A stretch of 64,000 nucleotides of DNA, from NCBI GenBank assembly GCA_963674575.2, contig CAXXQT010000009.1, positions 372,001 to 436,000 of the forward strand. The letters run 5' to 3'. The notes under the pieces are model-generated. The model had not been told where the DNA came from, made no database searches, and saw nothing but the letters and a program-made list of their open reading frames with translations. Source of the DNA: JAAYAY01 sp963674575. GTDB taxonomy: Bacteria; Planctomycetota; Planctomycetia; Pirellulales; Thermoguttaceae. Positions 52,434 to 63,455 of this stretch are shown in pieces (position 1 is the first letter of the stretch; each line of letters starts with the position of its first letter). Made by a program: the position numbers and the translations under genes.

Positions 52434-53204
52434 CTATTGGTGGCAGATTCGCATCGTCTTCGGGTCGAGAATGGGGACCTTCGCCAAGTGATCGACAAGA
52501 GAAGCGGTGTAGATGTCGCTTTCGCAGCCGATGGCTGTAAGCCTGCGACCGGCTTCACTGCGCCGAAGTTCTGCCGCCAGGACCTCCGGATCCATGGGCT
52601 CTGCCCCGATCACGTAGGGAACGGCAAAAGAACTGGTCCAATTCTCTTTGGCCGTGACCGCCTGAACGTTCATCTGGTAGCCCCCCGCTCCTTGCCGCTC
52701 AAGGCGTTCAACGAGCAGCCCCGCCATGAGGATATCGTCGCGGCTGTACTGGCCCTTCGTTCCCGCACAAACAATGTGGACTTCATCAAGGGCAACCAGT
52801 TCCTGAAACACGGCGCTGGCGTTCAAGAATGAGGCAATCAGAACGCGCCGGGCCTGGCGGCAGTGGCGCATGGCCCGGGTCCCGTTAGTCGTCGTGAAGA
52901 CGAGGGTCTTCCCGGCCACAACTTCGGACCGAGACTCTTCGGGAGAATTGCCGAGATCAAAGCCTTCGATCGGAAGCCCGTCCCGCTCTCCCGCCAAAAC
53001 GACGTCATCCGGCCCAAGTTCCTCGGCCAGGCGTCGGGCCTCGTCGATCTCCTGGCATACCAGAACCTCCTTGGCCCCGGCATCCAGGGCGCAGCAAATC
53101 GTGGTGGAGGCCCTCAAGACGTCGATGACAACCACCGTCTTTCCGGCGAGTTCGTCCTCGGTCACCAGTGAGGGAAGGGCGTAAACGTTCAGTTTCCGGT
53201 CCAT
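52434..53204 (-). CDS. comB: 2-phosphosulfolactate phosphatase family protein (ComB)
   Basis: 256 residues. Family signatures are VVVIDVLRASTTICCALDAGA (metal-binding Asp near the N-terminus), LAGERDGLPIEGFDLGNSP, VFTTTNGTRAM and HIVCAGTKGQYSRDD. In methanogens ComB makes sulfolactate for coenzyme M. In bacteria without that pathway the family is common and its true substrate is not settled, so only the family is certain. The start ATG has GGGAGGA five bases upstream. It is divergent from the menaquinone cluster, sharing a 204-bp promoter region with it. Confidence 0.9.
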   Translation of the reverse strand: MDRKLNVYALPSLVTEDELAGKTVVVIDVLRASTTICCALDAGAKEVLVCQEIDEARRLAEELGPDDVVLAGERDGLPIEGFDLGNSPEESRSEVVAGKTLVFTTTNGTRAMRHCRQARRVLIASFLNASAVFQELVALDEVHIVCAGTKGQYSRDDILMAGLLVERLERQGAGGYQMNVQAVTAKENWTSSFAVPYVIGAEPMDPEVLAAELRRSEAGRRLTAIGCESDIYTASLVDHLAKVPILDPKTMRICHQ

Positions 53205-53408
53205 GAAATCCTCCCCCGTCAGATGAGTTGGCGTAAGTCTTTATCCATAAGTGACTTGTAATTCCCAATGAACTTGCGGCCGTCCAGCAGTACGTCCGAT
53301 CGCGGAAAGGTCTCCGCCGCCGTTGTTTCACCGCGTTTTCCTGGTCTGACAGCCTACCAGATCAGGCCCGGGCTGCCCACGCGGGATTCCGCACTCTACA
53401 ATATTGCC

Positions 53409-54725
53409 ATGTCCGCTCATGGTTTTGCCGATTTCCTCGAACAATTGCAGGCCCAGGGACGGCTTCTGCGCAAGGACGCCCCCATCCCGCGTCACGAAAT
53501 CGGGGACCAACTTGCGGATTCCGGGCCAATTGCCACACTCTTGACCCAAGTTGGCGATGCACCAACCCCCCTTATCTTGGGGGTTTTCTCGTCGTTCGAG
53601 AGCATTCTCCAGGCCTTTCGAACGTCGAATTTCGAGGAGGCCTCGGTTCGGGTCGGCGAGTTGGCATCCGGCCCAAAGGGAGGAACCTGGCTGGAACGCC
53701 TGGGAGCGAACCGAGTTGCTCCGACCCAACGGTTCCAACCCAAGGTCGTCCGAACGGGGCCCTCCCAGCAGATCATTCGCCTGGGCCGCGATGTCGACCT
53801 GCGAGATCTTCCCCTTCCCCTTTTCTTCGCCGACGAGCAGTTTCCCGCCCTCACCGCCGGACGCCTCCTCACCAAGAGACCCAGTGACGATCGTCTGCAC
53901 GTGGGAAGGTACGACTTCCGTGTCGTCGATTCCAATCGGCTGGCGGCGTGTTGGGCCCCATCGAGTGAGCCGGCAGGGCTTCTGACGGAGTATCGACGCC
54001 AAGGCGAAAGGATGCCCGTGGCCGTCGCCTTCGGCGGCGAGCCAGTGGATCTGCTCGCGGCCATGGCCCCCTTGCCCCCCAGTGTGGACGTTCTGGAATG
54101 GACCGGCGGTCTGCGAGGCGCTCCCTGCGAACTCGTGGCAGGACGATCGGTGGGCTTTCCCGTTCCTGCCGACGCAGAACTGGTGATCGAGGGAACCATC
54201 GATCCATCGGAGCCCTTCGTGGATCCGGGGAGCGGCCTGGATGAAATGGGCCAGCCTCGACCCCTGCGTCCGGGAGCCGTCGTACAGGTCGAGGCGGTTA
54301 CCCATCGCCCGACGCCCCTGTTCCCGGCACTGCTTCCCGAGGAAAAAGGGCTAATCCACCGTGCCCTTGGCCGGATCTTCCTGCCTTGGCTCCGCCAGGA
54401 ATTGCCGGCCCTGGTCGACCTCGAATTTCCGGACTTTGGAGGCGATCGTGTCTGGGCTTTTGCTTCGATCGACCCAACTTATCCGGGACAAGCCAGTCAG
54501 TTTGCCCATGCCTTCTGGGGCCTGACCTCCATGCTTCCCGTCCGCTACCTTGTGATCGTGGGCGACCGTGTGGACGTCCACAACCCGAAGGAAGTCTGGC
54601 AGGCCGTGGCCACCCACGCCGTTCCCGCCTCAGATGTCCGTCTTGCGGACGTTCCCCCTGACGCATTCCTCCGCGATCCCCTCCCTGGTCGCATGGTGCT
54701 GGACGCCACGCGATCATGTCCCTAA
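53409..54725 (+). CDS. UbiD-family decarboxylase (menaquinone, MqnL-like)
   Basis: 438 residues from ATG 53409 (MSAHGFADFLEQLQAQGRL). It has the UbiD fold: LPLPLFFADEQFPALTAGRL, HVGRYDFRVVD, MPVAVAFGGEPVDLLAAMAPLP, GALRG-like LRGAPCELVAGRSVGFPVPADAELVIEG, and VEAVTHRPTPLFPALLPEE. UbiD enzymes use prenylated FMN, made by UbiX, to decarboxylate aromatic acids. Sequence is more divergent than UbiD proper. Its position at the head of a run with menG/ubiE, ubiX, a UbiA-type prenyltransferase and mqnE argues for the naphthoate decarboxylation step of the futalosine menaquinone pathway. That role comes from context. Confidence 0.85.
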   Translation: MSAHGFADFLEQLQAQGRLLRKDAPIPRHEIGDQLADSGPIATLLTQVGDAPTPLILGVFSSFESILQAFRTSNFEEASVRVGELASGPKGGTWLERLGANRVAPTQRFQPKVVRTGPSQQIIRLGRDVDLRDLPLPLFFADEQFPALTAGRLLTKRPSDDRLHVGRYDFRVVDSNRLAACWAPSSEPAGLLTEYRRQGERMPVAVAFGGEPVDLLAAMAPLPPSVDVLEWTGGLRGAPCELVAGRSVGFPVPADAELVIEGTIDPSEPFVDPGSGLDEMGQPRPLRPGAVVQVEAVTHRPTPLFPALLPEEKGLIHRALGRIFLPWLRQELPALVDLEFPDFGGDRVWAFASIDPTYPGQASQFAHAFWGLTSMLPVRYLVIVGDRVDVHNPKEVWQAVATHAVPASDVRLADVPPDAFLRDPLPGRMVLDATRSCP

Positions 54726-54807
54726 ACCGTTCCCGACTTCTCAGCCTGACGTGGCCAAGCGTTCCACGGCTGACTCGTTGCTTCCTTTGACCACGGCCTT
54801 TCACTCC

Positions 54808-55515
54808 ATGCCAGTCGACAAATCGTCCGAAAGAATTCAACGCATGTTCGGGGAGATCGCCCCTCGCTACGATCTTCTCAACCGCCTTCTGTCGATGGGA
54901 ATCGATCGGCGCTGGCGGCGTCGGACGACGCGTCTCGTCCCGCCTGGCGAAGGGCCGGTCCTGGATGTCTGCACGGGAACGGGAGATCTGGCTCTCGCCT
55001 ATTGGAAAGCCAGCGGTCGAGCGGCACGCGTGGTGGGGACCGATTTCGCCTATCCCATGCTGGCGATTGCCCAAAAGAAAGCGGCGAAGGCGGGGGCCGA
55101 GTCCCATGTTTCCTTTCTCGAAGCCGACACACTCCGACTGCCCTTTCCGGACGAGAGCTTCCAGGTGGTGACGGTGGCCTTTGGACTTCGCAACGTGTGC
55201 GACACGGACGGGGGCTTGCGCGAGATGGCCCGCGTCTGCCGACCCGGCGGCCAGGTAGCCGTGCTTGAATTCTCCACGCCCACGGCGTGGCCTCTTCGCC
55301 AGATCTATCTGAGCTACTTTCGACACGTGTTGCCGCGGATCGGCCAGGCCGTGGCTCGCAACCAGCAATCGGCCTACAATTATCTACCGGAAAGCGTCGG
55401 CGAGTTTCCCCAGGGCGAGGCCTTGGCCGGGCGAATGGCCGAGGCCGGCCTGCGCGACGTCCGATTCCACCCGTTCACCTTCGGGATTGCCACTCTCTAC
55501 GCAGGCACGAAATGA
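54808..55515 (+). CDS. ubiE: demethylmenaquinone methyltransferase (MenG/UbiE)
   Basis: 235 residues from ATG 54808 (MPVDKSSERIQRMFGEIAPRYDLLNRLLSMG), the classic UbiE opening. SAM-binding LDVCTGTGDLALAYW is motif I, followed by VGTDFAYPMLAIAQ, DTLRLPFPDESFQVVTVAFGLRNV and RVCRPGGQVAVLEFS. It methylates the quinone ring in the last step. The frame is open further upstream inside the end of the UbiD-like gene, but that is not used. Its stop overlaps the ubiX start by four bases (ATGA). Confidence 0.95.
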   Translation: MPVDKSSERIQRMFGEIAPRYDLLNRLLSMGIDRRWRRRTTRLVPPGEGPVLDVCTGTGDLALAYWKASGRAARVVGTDFAYPMLAIAQKKAAKAGAESHVSFLEADTLRLPFPDESFQVVTVAFGLRNVCDTDGGLREMARVCRPGGQVAVLEFSTPTAWPLRQIYLSYFRHVLPRIGQAVARNQQSAYNYLPESVGEFPQGEALAGRMAEAGLRDVRFHPFTFGIATLYAGTK

Positions 55516-56123
55516 AACGCAAGTTCGTCCTCGCCGTTACGGGAGCCAGCGGCGCCGTCTATGCAGCCCGCCTGCTCAACGTGCTTTGCGCCGCCGGTTG
55601 CGACGTGCACCTGACGATCAGTTCGGCCGCGGCATTGGTCATCGAGCAGGAATTGGGCGTCCAGGTCGATTTGGGTGGCTTCGATCCCGCAGCACTGCTG
55701 AGCGGGCAGAAATGCGAGCCAGGCTTCGGCGAAGTGATCTACCATCACCACCGCGACCTCATGGCCCCGATTGCCAGCGGATCCTCCCTGACCGACGGGA
55801 TGGTCATCTGTCCCTGTTCGGGAGGCACGCTCAGCGCCGTGGTCCATGGAGCCTCGACGAACCTGATCCACCGAGCCGCCGAAGTTCAACTCAAGGAGCG
55901 TCGGCCCCTGATCCTGGTGCCACGGGAAACGCCGCTTTCCCTGACCCAACTGGCCAACATGCACGCCGCGGCCCAGGCCGGCGCGTTGATCCTGCCTGCC
56001 ATGCCCGGCTTCTACCATGGAGCCAAGACACTTCAAGACCTGGTCGACTTCGTCGTCGCACGAATCTGCGACCAACTCCATGTCGAAAACACCCTCATTC
56101 ACCGCTGGGGCGCCGGAGAATGA
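55512..56123 (+). CDS. ubiX: flavin prenyltransferase (UbiX)
   Basis: 203 residues. LAVTGASGAVYAARLLNVL is the FMN-binding start, SSAAALVIEQELG follows, and PASGSSLTDGMVICPCSGGTLSAVVHG with LILVPRETPLSLTQLANMHAAAQAGALILPAMPGFYH completes the family signature. It attaches a prenyl group to FMN to make the cofactor for UbiD. It is translationally coupled to ubiE and followed 59 bp later by the prenyltransferase gene. Confidence 0.96.
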   Translation: MKRKFVLAVTGASGAVYAARLLNVLCAAGCDVHLTISSAAALVIEQELGVQVDLGGFDPAALLSGQKCEPGFGEVIYHHHRDLMAPIASGSSLTDGMVICPCSGGTLSAVVHGASTNLIHRAAEVQLKERRPLILVPRETPLSLTQLANMHAAAQAGALILPAMPGFYHGAKTLQDLVDFVVARICDQLHVENTLIHRWGAGE

Positions 56124-56182
56124 AGAGTTCATAGCCCCCCACCCCCTCCCTCAAGCCTACAGCCTCCAGTCTCCAGCCTAAA

Positions 56183-57061
56183 ATGCTTCTTCGCATTCTC
56201 GAAATGATCCGCTTCAGCCACACGCTTTTCGCGCTGCCTTTTGCGCTCCTGGCAGCCGTGATGGCGTGGGCGGCCAATGCCCAAGAAACACCTCCAGTAC
56301 CGTTCCGCGTGCTGGACCTGGTCGGCATTCTGCTCTGCATGATCTTTGCACGAAGCGCGTCGATGGCCTTCAATCGGCTGGCCGATCGGCGTTTGGATGC
56401 CCTGAATCCACGTACGGAAAAACGTCATCTTCCGGCCGGTACGTTGAGCGCCGCTTCCGTGACCTTCTTCACCGTCGCCTGTTCCCTGGGCTTCGTAGCC
56501 TCCACGCTGCTCTTCCTGCCGGGGAATCGCTTGCCGCTGATCGCCTCGGTGCCGGTGCTGTTGTTTGTGTTTGCCTACAGTCTGACCAAGCGTTTCACGG
56601 CGCTGGCCCATTTCTGGCTCGGCGCCGCCCTGATGCTGGCTCCGATTGCCGCATGGGTGGCGATCCGGGGCGAAGTGGCGTGGGCCCCGGTCGTCCTGGG
56701 CGGGGCGGTCATGCTGTGGGTGTCGGGGTTCGACATTATCTATGCGTGCCAGGATTTCGAATTCGACGTGAAGATGCGGCTTCACAGCGTTCCCGCCCGA
56801 TTCGGAATCGCCCGAGCCCTTCGTATCGCGGCCGGTTTGCACACGGTAATGGTAGCCCTGCTGGCCGTGTTGCCCCTCGTCTTCCCGGCCTTTGGCCTGC
56901 TGTACTATGGCGGCGTTGTCGTGATCGGCCTGCTTCTGCTGTATGAACACGCCATCGTCCGCCCGGACGATCTGACCCGGGTCAACCAGGCCTTCTTCCA
57001 TGTCAACGCCGTCGTCAGCATCGGTCTGCTCGCCATCGGCACCCTCGACCTGCTGTTTTGA
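56183..57061 (+). CDS. UbiA-family prenyltransferase (menaquinone, MqnP-like)
   Basis: 292 residues, eight or nine membrane segments. The first Asp-rich motif is FNRLADRRLDALNPRTEKRH (Asn64 to about 80) and the second is IIYACQDFEFDVKMRLHSVP. These bind Mg-prenyl diphosphate. It transfers the isoprenoid tail to the aromatic acceptor at the membrane. In the context of mqnE and UbiD/UbiX-like genes the acceptor is likely 1,4-dihydroxy-6-naphthoate; a 4-hydroxybenzoate role is less likely because no ubiquinone genes are seen. The short gap before the gene contains no repeat. Confidence 0.9.
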   Translation: MLLRILEMIRFSHTLFALPFALLAAVMAWAANAQETPPVPFRVLDLVGILLCMIFARSASMAFNRLADRRLDALNPRTEKRHLPAGTLSAASVTFFTVACSLGFVASTLLFLPGNRLPLIASVPVLLFVFAYSLTKRFTALAHFWLGAALMLAPIAAWVAIRGEVAWAPVVLGGAVMLWVSGFDIIYACQDFEFDVKMRLHSVPARFGIARALRIAAGLHTVMVALLAVLPLVFPAFGLLYYGGVVVIGLLLLYEHAIVRPDDLTRVNQAFFHVNAVVSIGLLAIGTLDLLF

Positions 57062-57091
57062 ACCTCATACTCCCAATCGCTTCCACGTTTC

Positions 57092-58192
57092 ATGTTTTCC
57101 GAAATCGAAAAGAAGATCCTGGCCGGCGACCGTCTCACGGCGGAAGAGGGCCTTTTCCTGTTCTCCCCTGACGCTGACCTTCACCGCCTGGGATGCTTGG
57201 CCGACGAAGTGCGGCGGCGGAAGAACGGCGACGCCGTCTACTACAACCTCAATGCCCACCTCAACCCGACGAATATCTGCATCTTTCGCTGCCGACTTTG
57301 TGCCTATAGCTGCGATCCCGGCGACGCGAAGGCCTTCTTGATGAGCGATGAGGAAATCCTTGCCCGGGGACGGGAAGCAGCCGAAAACGGCTGCACGGAA
57401 ATCCACATCGTCGGCGGCGTCCATCCCGACAAGCCCTTCCCGTGGTATCGCGACCTCCTGGCTCGGCTCCACGAGTCGTTCCCCCGGCTGATGCTCAAGG
57501 CGTGGACGGCCGTGGAGATCATGCGTTTTGCTCAGCTCACCGGACGCACAGCAGAGAGCATTCTCGAGGAACTAATCGACGTGGGACTATGTTGCCTGCC
57601 GGGCGGCGGAGCCGAGATCTTCGCCCCGAGGGTCCGCCAGGAAATCTGCCCGGCCAAAGCGGATGCCGATACCTGGCTCGATGTCCACCGCACGGCCCAC
57701 CGCCTGGGCCTGAAGACGAATGCCACCATGCTCTACGGTCACGTCGAAACGCCTGAGGAGCGGGTCGATCACCTCCTCCGTTTGCGAACCTTGCAGGACG
57801 AAACCGGTGGCTTCCAAACGTTCATTCCCTTAGCCTTCCACCCCGAGGGGACTGAGCTGTCTCACCTGAGGCGCCCAACCGGGTTGGACGACCTCCGCAC
57901 CATGGCCGTCAGCCGGCTCATGCTCGACAACGTCCCGCACATGAAGGCCTATTGGATCTCCCTCGGCGTGCCCACAGCCCAGATCGCCCTGGGCTACGGG
58001 GCCGACGATCTGGACGGAACAGTTCGCCACGAGCGGATCCACCACGACGCCGGCAGCACGGCCCCGGAAATCCTCAGCGTCGGGCAGCTCGAATCTCTGA
58101 TTCGTGAGGCGGGCCGGACCCCTGTGGAACGCGACACGCTCTATCGCACCGTGAAGCGAAACGGACTCGATTGGAAAGTCGCGGAGAATTGA
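57092..58192 (+). CDS. mqnE: aminofutalosine synthase (radical SAM)
   Basis: 366 residues. The radical SAM cluster motif is CIFRCRLC with Cys63, Cys67 and Cys70 (C-x3-C-x2-C), preceded by YYNLNAHLNPTN and followed by AYSCDPGDAKAF, as in MqnE/MqnC-type enzymes. IHIVGGVHPDKPFPWYRDLL, LCCLPGGGAEIF, TNATMLYGHVETPEERVDHLLRLR and FIPLAFHPEGT are typical of MqnE. It joins a radical-derived adenosyl group to 3-enolpyruvyl-benzoate, the entry step of the futalosine pathway. It is the last gene of the cluster, 30 bp after the prenyltransferase gene. Confidence 0.95.
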   Translation: MFSEIEKKILAGDRLTAEEGLFLFSPDADLHRLGCLADEVRRRKNGDAVYYNLNAHLNPTNICIFRCRLCAYSCDPGDAKAFLMSDEEILARGREAAENGCTEIHIVGGVHPDKPFPWYRDLLARLHESFPRLMLKAWTAVEIMRFAQLTGRTAESILEELIDVGLCCLPGGGAEIFAPRVRQEICPAKADADTWLDVHRTAHRLGLKTNATMLYGHVETPEERVDHLLRLRTLQDETGGFQTFIPLAFHPEGTELSHLRRPTGLDDLRTMAVSRLMLDNVPHMKAYWISLGVPTAQIALGYGADDLDGTVRHERIHHDAGSTAPEILSVGQLESLIREAGRTPVERDTLYRTVKRNGLDWKVAEN

Positions 58193-58226
58193 CGACTTCC
58201 CGGAAACTCCACGGCATTTCGCTCAC

Positions 58227-58233
58227 AAGGAGG
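58227..58233 (+). promoter_or_regulatory. Shine-Dalgarno AAGGAGG deciding a GTG start
   Basis: AAGGAGG is followed after 7 bases by GTG 58241, so the NUDIX gene starts at GTG rather than at any ATG further in. Confidence 0.85.
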
Positions 58234-58240
58234 ATACCCC

Positions 58241-58807
58241 GTGAAACCGCACGGCCCTTGGAAGATTCTCGGATCGAAGAACGTCTATCGCGATCCCTGG
58301 ATCGAGGTACAACGAGATGACGTGATTCGCCCGGACGGCAAGGGAGGAACCCACTGTGTCATTCGCATGAAGGCGGGCGTTTGCGTCGTTGCCCGGGATG
58401 AACAAGGTATCCTCTACCTGACCGATGAATTCCACTACGCGGTCGGGCGAAACTCGATCGAGGCTGTCAGCGGTGGGATTGAATCTGGAGAAGATGCCCT
58501 CGAAACGGCCGAACGGGAACTGGAGGAGGAACTCGGACTGAAGGCCGAACGTTGGACCGACCTGGGCTCGGTCGATCCCTTCACGACGATCGTCTTCTCC
58601 CCTACCCGGCTTTACCTTGCCGAAGGTTTGACGGAAGTGGAGTGCCGCCCGGAAGGAACCGAGTTGATTCGCCGCGTGACGATTCCCCAAGCGGAAGCCG
58701 TCTCCCGTGTGATGGACGGACGAATCACCCACAGTCCGACTTGCGTCCTCCTCCTCAAGATCCACCTGCTAGGCCAAGCAGGATCGGCCGCCTCCTCATC
58801 CCGCTAG
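58241..58807 (+). CDS. NUDIX hydrolase
   Basis: 188 residues starting with GTG. The Nudix box GGIESGEDALETAEREL-EEELGL (about 78-100) fits G-x5-E-x7-REU-x-EE-x-GU fully. The N-terminal strand-rich part (WKILGSKNVYRDPWIEVQRDDVIRPDG) resembles ADP-ribose pyrophosphatases, so cleavage of ADP-ribose or a nucleotide sugar is the best guess. It lies 48 bp after mqnE and before tex, and may belong to the same transcript, though no role in menaquinone synthesis is known. Confidence 0.92.
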   Translation: MKPHGPWKILGSKNVYRDPWIEVQRDDVIRPDGKGGTHCVIRMKAGVCVVARDEQGILYLTDEFHYAVGRNSIEAVSGGIESGEDALETAERELEEELGLKAERWTDLGSVDPFTTIVFSPTRLYLAEGLTEVECRPEGTELIRRVTIPQAEAVSRVMDGRITHSPTCVLLLKIHLLGQAGSAASSSR

Positions 58808-58873
58808 GAATGGGGGCAGTTTGCGGGTATGATCCGGAAAGCGCTCACCTCACCCTCACTGCATGGACGGACG

Positions 58874-61051
<2,178 letters not shown>

Positions 61052-61063
61052 TGCTGGACTCGT

Positions 61064-61217
61064 CGTTGGAGTCCAGGCTTCAGCCTGCTGTGTTGGTGTC
61101 CAGGCTTTAGCCTGTTTCGACACCCGTGTGAGCGTTCGGAATCCGGGGATCCCGTATCGACGACGTTGCGGGAAAGTGGTTTGGGGCAGGAATGCAGGCT
61201 AAAGCCTGGACTCCAAC
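61064..61217. repeat. family A repeats, three copies
   Basis: GTTGGAGTCCAGGCTTCAGC occurs at 61064-61083, and a variant GTTGGTGTCCAGGCTTTAGC at 61092-61111. An inverted copy, GCTAAAGCCTGGACTCCAAC, ends at 61217. The copies fill the gap between tex and the receiver gene, and their AGGCT-T-AGCCT cores are palindromes. Confidence 0.85.
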
Positions 61218-61308
61218 GGGCGGTATTCTCGATTCCGCCGTCAGGCCGTATAATCAGGGGTTTGATAGCCCATACCCCCCGTTTCCCGCCAGTCTGAAGA
61301 AACGTGCC

Positions 61309-61761
61309 ATGTCGAAGAGCAAGATTCTGATCGCCGATGATAACCCCACGAACGTGGAGTTGCTGGAGGTTTACCTGAGCGATTGCGACTGCGAAATCGC
61401 CATCGCCGTGGACGGCCAGGACACGCTCGACAAGGTGGCGTCCTTTCAGCCCGACCTGATCCTCCTCGACATCATGATGCCCAAGCTGAGCGGGTTCGAG
61501 GTCTGCGAGAAAGTCAAAGCCGACCCCAAGACACGGGACATCATGATCCTCGTGGTGACGGCCCTGGACGAACTGGGCGACATCGAGCGGGCCGTGGCCG
61601 CCGGCTGCGACGACTTCCTCAGCAAACCCGTCAACAAGCTCGAACTGACCAAGCGAGTGGACAACATGCTCAAGCTGCGCCACGTGACCGACGAGAACGA
61701 GCGTCTGCGCCGCTACATCGATGACATGGAAGACACGAGCGGCCCGCAAGGGGAGAGTTGA
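61309..61761 (+). CDS. single-domain response regulator (CheY/DivK-like receiver)
   Basis: 150 residues from ATG 61309; the upstream extension of the frame runs through repeat DNA. The receiver fold has the acidic pair Asp10/Asp11 (LIADDNPTNVELL), the phospho-acceptor Asp54 (LILLDIMMPKLSGFEVC), VVTALDE and the conserved Lys in FLSKPVNK. The last 35 residues form a polar helix (LRHVTDENERLRRYIDDMED). No output domain is present, so it acts by protein-protein contact. The cognate kinase is not adjacent. Confidence 0.93.
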   Translation: MSKSKILIADDNPTNVELLEVYLSDCDCEIAIAVDGQDTLDKVASFQPDLILLDIMMPKLSGFEVCEKVKADPKTRDIMILVVTALDELGDIERAVAAGCDDFLSKPVNKLELTKRVDNMLKLRHVTDENERLRRYIDDMEDTSGPQGES

Positions 61762-61854
61762 GACGGACCACTAATCTGAAGAAGTGCTTTGCGGTGGTTG
61801 GTGAAGTTCGCGAGCGAGGGCTGTCAGCGACTGCGTCAAGGGGGAGAGACTCGA

Positions 61855-62218
61855 ATGGCGACCAACGACGGAGTCAATCCTTACGCTTCGCCCAAGTGAG
61901 TCGTGCGAGGAAACGCCTCGTCGGACACGATGGCGAATCATCCCCGTCGTACTGCTGTCTTTCCTTGGCTCGATCGGAGCCCTCTGTGCTCCGGCGATGC
62001 TCATTGTCGCTTCAGTCCAACTCCTGAAAAGTGGTCGCAGCATCCCGCCCCTTCTTCTCTTTGCGACGAGCTTGTACTTCGTCAGTAATCTTGTGTGGAT
62101 TGGGGCAGCCTGGCTCTGCTGGCGTCGCAAGTGGCGATGGATGACAGTGCTCATTGTCGTTGGCTATGGCGGCAATGTTCTGGCCCAGCACGTCCTCGGT
62201 GAGTTCGGATTGCATTAA
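61855..62218 (+). pseudogene. small NPYASP-type membrane protein, apparently frameshifted
   Basis: MATNDGVNPYASPK from ATG 61855 is the kind of N-terminus common in small planctomycete membrane proteins, but hits TGA after 14 codons. One base over, the frame continues as ESCEETPRRTRWRIIPVVLLSFLGS... and then three or four membrane segments (LLIVASVQLL region, LLLFATSLYFVSNLVWIGAAWLCW, WMTVLIVVGYGGNVLAQ) to stop at 62218. Removing the T of AAG-T-GAG near 61897 would join them. Either a sequence error, or a shorter protein starting at ATG 61997 is made. Function unknown. Confidence 0.5.
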
Positions 62219-62232
62219 GTCGCATCGCTCGT

Positions 62233-63438
62233 TTAGCCGAACAGTCCAACTGGCTGGAACCTCTCTCCAAGGATCTTCTGGCTGTTGATGCCCAACCACT
62301 GGTCGAGCAGCGTGGCGTAAACGCGGCGGAAGTCGGTGTGGTACTTGGGGCCGCCGTTTTCCAGTTGGGTCATGTCGGGATGGTCGCCAATCAGGCCCGG
62401 GCGGATCTTGCCGCCGACAAGCAACATGGGAGCGGCAGAACCGTGGCCCGTGCCGCGACGCCCGTTCTCGGCGATCGTCCGACCGAACTCGGAAAATGTG
62501 ACGAGCACCACTCGGTCGAGCAGTCCGTGACGCTTCAGGTCGGCGACGAAGGCCCCCACGGCCTCGGAGAGTTGATGGAGCAGGGCTGCGTGATTGTCCT
62601 TCTGGCCCGCGTGGTTGTCGAAGCCGCCCGGCGGCGGACCGCCAAGCTCCGTGTTGAAGATTCGCACGCCCACGTTCGCTTCGATCAACTGGGCCACAAT
62701 CCGAAGATTCGCCCCCAGCGGCGTGTCGGGATACTCCTGCCGCGGACTGGAACAAACAACCTCTTCCACCCGTACGGCATGCGCCTTGGCGACCTGCGTG
62801 CGGCGGGCAACTTCTGCCAGCAGCGCCGGCATGTCCCGGCCGCCTTGAGCGATGGGATCTTCTTCAGAGGGAAGCTGCCAGCTCTCAATCCGCCGAACGT
62901 GCGGAACGATCGATCTGGTCGGATTGATCGTGAGCGGTCGGGAAATGGAACCGACGAACACTCCGCCCGCCGAGGTCCTGTCGTCCAAGGCATCGACCGT
63001 CCGGCCCAGCCACCCGGTTTGATGCACCTCGGCATCGAGTCGAGCGGTCTGCCAGATCCGCATCGATCCGCCGTGGTCTCCACTGGGATGGGGATAGCCC
63101 GTGCCTTGCACAAAGGCCAAACGCCCGTCATCAAACAGCTTCCGGCAGGCCGTCATCTCGGGATGGAGTCCCAAGTCGGAACTAATGGGAAGCACCTCAC
63201 GCTTGGTGAGTCGGAGCGTCTTTCGCCCCCGGCCATACTCGTCGTTGTCGTAGGGCACAACCGTGTTGAGCCCGTCGTTGCCGCCCGCCAGTTGGACAAC
63301 GACCAGCACACGGTCGCTATCCGGGGTCGGATCGGCTGCGGCGGCCCGCCTGAGAAGGGCCGGGGCCGCGGAACCAAAGGAGAGCACCGCGGGAACGGCC
63401 GTTGCCGCTTTCAGGAAGTCACGTCGTGACGTGGTCAT
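62233..63438 (-). CDS. DUF1501 family protein, Tat-exported
   Basis: 401 residues. TSRRDFLKAATAVPAVLSFG is a twin-arginine signal. The body shows DUF1501 features: VVVQLAGGNDGLNTVVPYDNDEY, LGLHPEMTACRKLFDDGRLAFVQGTGYP, GGFDNHAGQKDNHAALL, VVLVTFSEFGRTIAENGRRGTGHGSAAPMLL and HTDFRRVYATLLDQWLG. The fold is related to sulfatase/alkaline-phosphatase-like enzymes, but the activity is unknown. In planctomycetes these genes sit with DUF1800 or DUF1549/DUF1553 genes, as appears to be the case here. GGAGA precedes the ATG at 63438. Confidence 0.94.
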   Translation of the reverse strand: MTTSRRDFLKAATAVPAVLSFGSAAPALLRRAAAADPTPDSDRVLVVVQLAGGNDGLNTVVPYDNDEYGRGRKTLRLTKREVLPISSDLGLHPEMTACRKLFDDGRLAFVQGTGYPHPSGDHGGSMRIWQTARLDAEVHQTGWLGRTVDALDDRTSAGGVFVGSISRPLTINPTRSIVPHVRRIESWQLPSEEDPIAQGGRDMPALLAEVARRTQVAKAHAVRVEEVVCSSPRQEYPDTPLGANLRIVAQLIEANVGVRIFNTELGGPPPGGFDNHAGQKDNHAALLHQLSEAVGAFVADLKRHGLLDRVVLVTFSEFGRTIAENGRRGTGHGSAAPMLLVGGKIRPGLIGDHPDMTQLENGGPKYHTDFRRVYATLLDQWLGINSQKILGERFQPVGLFG

Positions 63439-63455
63439 GGTTGTTTATCTCCATG

